Source: Adineta vaga
Lineage: Eukaryota; Rotifera
Assembly: GCA_021613535.1 (NCBI GenBank)
Contig: CP075492.1
Span: 11,346,001-11,410,000 of the forward strand
Length of the DNA: 64,000 bases
Direction of reading: 5' to 3'
The translations under genes were made by a program, and so were the position numbers. The notes below the pieces were generated by a model that saw only the letters and a program-made list of their open reading frames with translations, did no database searches and had not been told where the DNA came from. Of the stretch, positions 59,461 to 64,000 are shown in pieces (the first letter of the stretch is position 1; every line of letters starts with the position of its first letter).

Positions 59461-62400
59461 GTAAGAAAGAAAAAAAAAGAAGATTTTTATTTTACTATTC
59501 ATTCACTACTTGTCATATTGACACGAGAAATTGTTCAATGAATATCGGGTAGACTATAAAAAATTCAACGAAGGAGAGACATTTAGATCTATGTAATCGA
59601 AAAATAAACTATTTGTAATTGGACAGATTGATATTTGAAGTAGATGTACTTCAATATGAAATGAATTAAGAATCGATTTTTAAACATGATATATATCGAT
59701 ATAATAGGCTTTTTTCCTCTTACTTGATAATACTGTAATGAAGTCCTTTATCAGGGACATTGACGATCAGTGAAGCGTTATGTCATCGGGGACACACGTG
59801 CGGACAAGGATCGTTGTCTGAACTGACCTTGTTTGACGCATATTATGTCTCACACAAATAGTTAGAAAAAGGAGAAAACGAAAGACAGGTTTTTACCTTC
59901 CCTCTTAATTTCACTTCTTTTCCTCTCTTCTTCGTCTGCATGTAGATGTATACATTGTATTTCTTTCTTCTTCTTCATCTTTTTCTTCTTTCTCTTCTCT
60001 TCTCTTCTCTTCTCTTCCTCGCATTCACTATCAAAACATGCGTACAATCGAACAAAACATATATATCCATCGGTCGAAATAAAAGCTGATCAACCACACA
60101 ATTCTCTTTTCTTTCCTATCAGTATTAATCATCAAAAGCATTTTGTTTTGTTTCAATAATCAACTACAGAAATGCGTCTTTTTCGACGATTTCGAAAATC
60201 GAATTCACCAACAACTCCATCTCCTTCATTGCAAACAGTTGTGGTAAACAGAGGTAAAACAAACTTTTTCATCTTTTTTGCTCGTTTTTCATCATCATTG
60301 TTATTACATTTGTGATACTTATGTGATGACAAGTTTACATCAGTCATCTCTCTGGTTAACATTTACAAAAGGTATATACGTCACACTATTTTACAAAGTA
60401 AACATTAGTCTAATGAGATTTATCGTTTTCTTCAACTATCACGTATATGTCGATACATATTTCAAACATAGAACTGATAATGTTCATCCAATAAAAACCC
60501 TACCTGTGTGTACACATACTCAATGAAACAATAGTGAAACTGACCTTTTTTACCCTCAAGTAAAATATCCTTTCTGCATCGCAATATCTACGAGTTTGAA
60601 ATTTTCAAGTTAATGAACAAATAATAATGACGGTCAATGAATTCTCTTTGTATCAATTATTGTATCTATTCGATATATTTGTTCATCTGGAAATCTTTTT
60701 CATTCACCTGATTAGTGTATTACATCGATTTGAATGATCAGGGGTATGATATAATCATGCATAGATACACCTGTCTATTTGCTCAATTCAATCCGATGAT
60801 GAATGAGAAAAAACGACAGATAAGATATATATATATATATATATATATACGTTTACTTTGAAAGTAAACAGAAATTTCTATTTATTCATATGTTCGATAT
60901 TTCATACCTATGGATGATAATATGATTTCATTTTCTTTTCTCTTTCAAACAAAGAAAAAGTACTTGGAGATTTAATTGATGAAGAAATTCTGTTAAGGTT
61001 TCTATTTTTGATACAGTTGAACGAAGCATCAAAAAAAGACAGATGAAGAAAAATAGAAAATTGATTTCATTTTTTTCACATTATGAAAGACTTTAGTGGC
61101 TTTAGTTTATCTTATGTAAGAGTATTGAAAGTTCAGTTTAATGGAGAATATATTAAGTGTTTCTTTCCTTCTACTGTATCGAATTTACTTACATACATTA
61201 CTATCAAAAGTGACTCACGCTTCGTTCATATTCAAAGACATTTTATTGCTTCATCATTCGTGTACATATAAAAAATTTCTCATAGAATTTGTGAGTGATA
61301 CATACTATGTATGTATGTATATAGTTCCAATTCTAGTGCATCATCATTAAATACATATTTAGAAATCCTTGGATAGTTCATTATAATATCATGTCATGCT
61401 GAGGTGACAAATGAACATTTGTGAATCATCGAAGGTCATAGATAGACTCAGTGTGCTAATGATTAGACAGATTTTCATAAGTTAAGTAAACTAATATTGA
61501 GCAAATGATTTAATTAGAATTCAATTGAGTCATATGAATTGAAAACAAATAAAGACAAAAAAAAATGAATCTTTTCGACGTATTCCTATTGAAGACAATT
61601 TGAAGGGTAATTATAAATATTTTGATAGGCAACTCTATATATAGCTCATTGTACTTGTCTATCAAGGTTTACTATACACCTTAAGTGTAGAAGCACATCG
61701 AAATAGTATGTTGTAATTATTTTGACCTTATGATATGTTATACTTATATTTATATTCTTATGAAGAAGTCGAGGAAAAAGAAAAGAAAAGAAAAGAATCA
61801 ATCGTTGACCATGAAAGAATTGAGATGACGACATATGATAGGAAGAATATATCATCGAAAAAAGAGTCAATTAAGAGTTACATTTTGATAGAATGATGTT
61901 CAACAATACTTTAATATCACTATCCGATTATCATTCATTAGAATTATTTCGATTGAAATCGAAAGAATTTGAAAAATATCTAGAGTATCAGATCAAACGA
62001 CAACGACAAGATAATGGTAAAAAGTTCCGAATGTAATACTTCTCTTAGAACATCTTGTTGTTTTTGTTAAGTGACTTTCATCTGTATAGAAATCTTCTTT
62101 CTTTTTTGTAGCACCAAATTCACCTTCAAATCATTCTCTTCTTACATCTACATTTTCTGAACCAAATAATCATTCAAATAGTAAATCAACGAATTTTACA
62201 CATTCAGTACCGATTTCTCGCGCAGAAATACGACATAAAAGTGAAATAGAAGTTGAAGTCAAACACCAACAACAACAACAGCAGCAACAGCAACAGCAAC
62301 AGCAACAACAAATTCGAAATGCATTTCATAATAATATCTCTCCACAATCTACGTCATCTTATCCTCCGGTGATACGTCCCATAGGTATTACAAATAATCG

Positions 62401-64000
62401 AGTACCAGCTATATTTTTCGATGAAAATACGCCTTCACAACATTATCAAATACCAAAACGTCGTATTCTAACAAATTCCATTCAAACTCAAACATTCCAT
62501 CAAAATGATCATTATCTTCAACAATTAAAAGTATTAAATGAAGAAACAGTATTAAAAAATGAAAAAATTCATATACTTTTACGTGAACTAACAGACTGTC
62601 AGGTGAATATTGTATACACACTGCAGGTGTTTGATTTTCGTTTCGTTTTCTTTCTACTATCTTCTGTACAGGCAATAATCAAACAGCAGGAACAACAATT
62701 GGTGAACGGTAAAAAAGAACGCGATCAATTGTGTTGTATTGTCGATGAGCGATCGAACGACTTACGTAATCTTAACCAAAAGAATGAACAATTGGAGCAA
62801 ATGATAAGAAATGGTAAATAATCCAATATATACACACTCATACATAGCGAGAAAGATACACGCACATACCATCCGAATAAGCCTTTTTATAACAATCGAT
62901 TTCTTTCTTTGATTTAGAACAAGAATATAAAAACGACGAAAAGAAACTTCTTTCCTTATTACAAGAATCTCAACACGAACGTGATCAATTAATACATCAA
63001 CAAGTAGACTTAGTTCAATGTTTTGAACTCTATTTAATTTATTTGTTTCATAGAGACAAACACATGATCGTATTTATAAATTTGAAGAACAATTGAAATA
63101 TTATGAAAATGATTCAACAAGTATGCGTGATCATCTTTTAACTTCGAAAGTAAAATTAGATAAGAAAATCGATGAAAATCAATGTTTAACAAATGAATTG
63201 ACAAATATGAAAAAATTCTGTGATCGTCTTGAACAAGAAAATCAAAAATTAAAATTACAAGTTGATTTCGAACGGAAAAAAGTAAGCTTATCTTTTCATT
63301 CAAGTTCAACATTCATTTCTTTTCGTAGAATGAAGAATGTACGAAATTAAAATCATTAGTCGATATTGAATTACAAAATTCTCTCGAAAAATTTCGTTCA
63401 CAACGTTATGAATATGAAAATAAATTTACAAATCTAGATGAAACATTGAAATATTCTCAAAAACAAAATCAAATTTTTCAACAAAATCAACGTTTAATTG
63501 ATGAAAAACATGGCGAAGAAGTTCAACAATTAAAACATCATATCAATGAATTAGAAATTAAAATCGAAGAAGTTATTAAAGATAAAGCTTTATTATCTAT
63601 ACGTTGTGGAGAATTAATGGATGAAAATCATAAATTAGAAAAAGTATTAACCAATAAAGAAGATGATTATGAAGAGAAGATTAATTGTTATAAAAAGAAA
63701 AATTTAATTTTATCAACACAAATCGATGATATGGAAAAGAAATTAAATGAAACAAGAAAACAATTAGAAATAGTTATAATGGAAAAAGATGAAACATTAG
63801 CTGATATGTTAGTTGCTGTACGTGTTGCAAGTGAATTGAGATATGGTAAGATTTTTGAATGTATAATGATTGTAGAAGAGAACGTTTTTCATTTGTTTAG
63901 ATGCAGAAGATCGTCTGAATAAAGCGAATGATGATTTAAAACGAGTAACGGAACATATTGAACAAGAACGAGCGATGAATAAAGTAGTTCAACGAAAACA
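58932..64000 (+). CDS. Long coiled-coil protein with three alternative first exons (3' end beyond window)
   Basis: Not assigned to a family. Shared exons: 62112-62602, 62672-62813, 62918-63003, 63054-63281, 63329-63845 and 63901 to the edge. The first shared exon is Ser/Pro-rich with a polyglutamine run, and from about LKVLNEETVLKNEKIHILLREL onward the protein is continuous heptad coiled coil (Glu, Lys, Leu, Gln-rich), as in centrosomal or cytoskeletal scaffolds. Three candidate first exons, 58932-59460, 60172-60253 and 61893-62016, each begin with ATG and all end in phase 1, the phase required by the acceptor at 62111. The longest adds a basic region (LRRRFSLFRTKR) and its own coiled coil. 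The intron 62603-62671 is 69 nt without a stop, so retention would be silent to the frame. The symbol is left empty because no diagnostic motif was found. Confidence 0.75.
59461..60171. other. Non-coding stretch between alternative first exons 1 and 2
   Basis: Contains a CTCTT pentanucleotide repeat (59991-60016) and, at about 59750-59835, a visibly more GC-rich stretch with a short imperfect inverted repeat (GACGATC and GATCGTTGTC). No exon is recognised. Confidence 0.4.
59991..60016. repeat. (TTCTC)n microsatellite
   Basis: A five-base repeat of about five units in an intron. Confidence 0.85.
60172..60253 (+). other. Coiled-coil gene, alternative first exon 2
   Basis: A short open exon starting MRLFRRFRKSNSP, strongly basic, ending at a GTAAAA donor in phase 1. 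The basic start echoes the LRRRFSLFRTKR patch of alternative exon 1. An AG lies two bases before the ATG. Confidence 0.55.
60254..61892. other. Non-coding stretch between alternative first exons 2 and 3
   Basis: About 1.6 kb of AT-rich DNA with an (AT)n microsatellite (60825-60849) and a TATG repeat near 61305-61320. It should hold the promoter of alternative exon 3. No exon is recognised. Confidence 0.4.
60825..60849. repeat. (AT)n microsatellite
   Basis: About twelve AT units in an intron. Confidence 0.85.
61893..62016 (+). other. Coiled-coil gene, alternative first exon 3
   Basis: An open exon starting MMFNNTLISLSDYHS and ending in a helical, charged segment at a GTAAAA donor in phase 1, 95 nt before the shared acceptor. 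Confidence 0.6.
62266..62311 (+). repeat. CAA/CAG polyglutamine repeat in coding exon
   Basis: An in-frame run of mixed CAA and CAG codons encoding about 15 Gln in the first shared exon of the coiled-coil gene; likely length-polymorphic. Confidence 0.9.

Noticed and set aside
60278-61350. Several 60-80 codon open frames between alternative exons of the coiled-coil gene
   Set aside because: AT-rich, hydrophobic, overlapping each other in different frames, with no recognisable protein.
1-64000. CRISPR arrays, rRNA genes, telomeric repeats or intact transposons
   Set aside because: None seen on either strand; only short microsatellites and one local tandem gene duplication were found.

Overview
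The window is eukaryotic nuclear DNA from a small, gene-dense, AT-rich animal genome. Genes are split by short GT-AG introns, mostly 45-70 nt. The gene set is clearly metazoan (NUAK-type kinase, DNAI1, DNAAF5, YPEL5, TOMM6, ARHGAP1, twinfilin). One transporter of the oligopeptide transporter (OPT) family, a family known mainly from fungi, plants and prokaryotes, sits among these animal genes. Together with many 3' splice sites lying just upstream of start codons (the pattern expected of spliced-leader trans-splicing), this points to a bdelloid rotifer-like animal. That assignment is an inference from style and gene content, not from a marker gene.

Layout. 1-1969 (-): 5-aminolevulinate synthase, cut by the left edge. 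2973-4514 (+): twinfilin. 6425-12303 (+): a NUAK/AMPK-related kinase with three alternative first exons and two alternative last exons. 14008-18447 (-): a zinc-finger, AT-hook and WD40 protein resembling TFIIIC subunit GTF3C2. 19488-21303 (+): BTB-Kelch protein. 21945-22933 (+): PP1 glycogen-targeting subunit. 23151-26303 (-): DNAAF5. 27293-28930 (+): unknown coiled-coil protein. 29135-31550 (+): ARHGAP1-like RhoGAP. 31747-33558 (+): DEDDy 3'-5' exonuclease. 34109-34750 and 35782-39270 (+): tandem paralogues of an unknown family. 39950-41344 (+): unknown basic protein made of tiny phase-0 exons. 41618-42181 (+): THEM6-like protein. 42554-43516 (+) LINS1-like, 43519-43908 (+) YPEL5, 44041-46092 (+) C5orf22-like and 46403-46606 (+) TOMM6 form a close same-strand run. 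46659-49456 (-): OPT transporter. 50652-52760 (+): LIM-SAM-DUF2135-like protein. 53030-56663 (+): DNAI1. 58932-64000 (+): long coiled-coil protein with three alternative first exons, cut by the right edge.

The genes are mostly unrelated housekeeping, ciliary and signalling functions. Two act on the same machine: DNAAF5 assembles axonemal dyneins and DNAI1 is an outer-arm dynein intermediate chain. The most notable themes are phase-matched alternative first exons in two genes, a duplicated kinase terminal exon, an operon-like junction (LINS1-like stop and YPEL5 start 2 nt apart, with a splice acceptor overlapping the stop), a possible horizontally acquired transporter, and a tandem duplication that copied upstream sequence along with coding sequence.

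All exon boundaries were placed by eye from GT-AG sites, reading phase and family similarity recalled from knowledge; single-base errors are possible. Three genes (GTF3C2-like, LIM-SAM, ARHGAP1) contain a reading-frame junction that could not be resolved with certainty.
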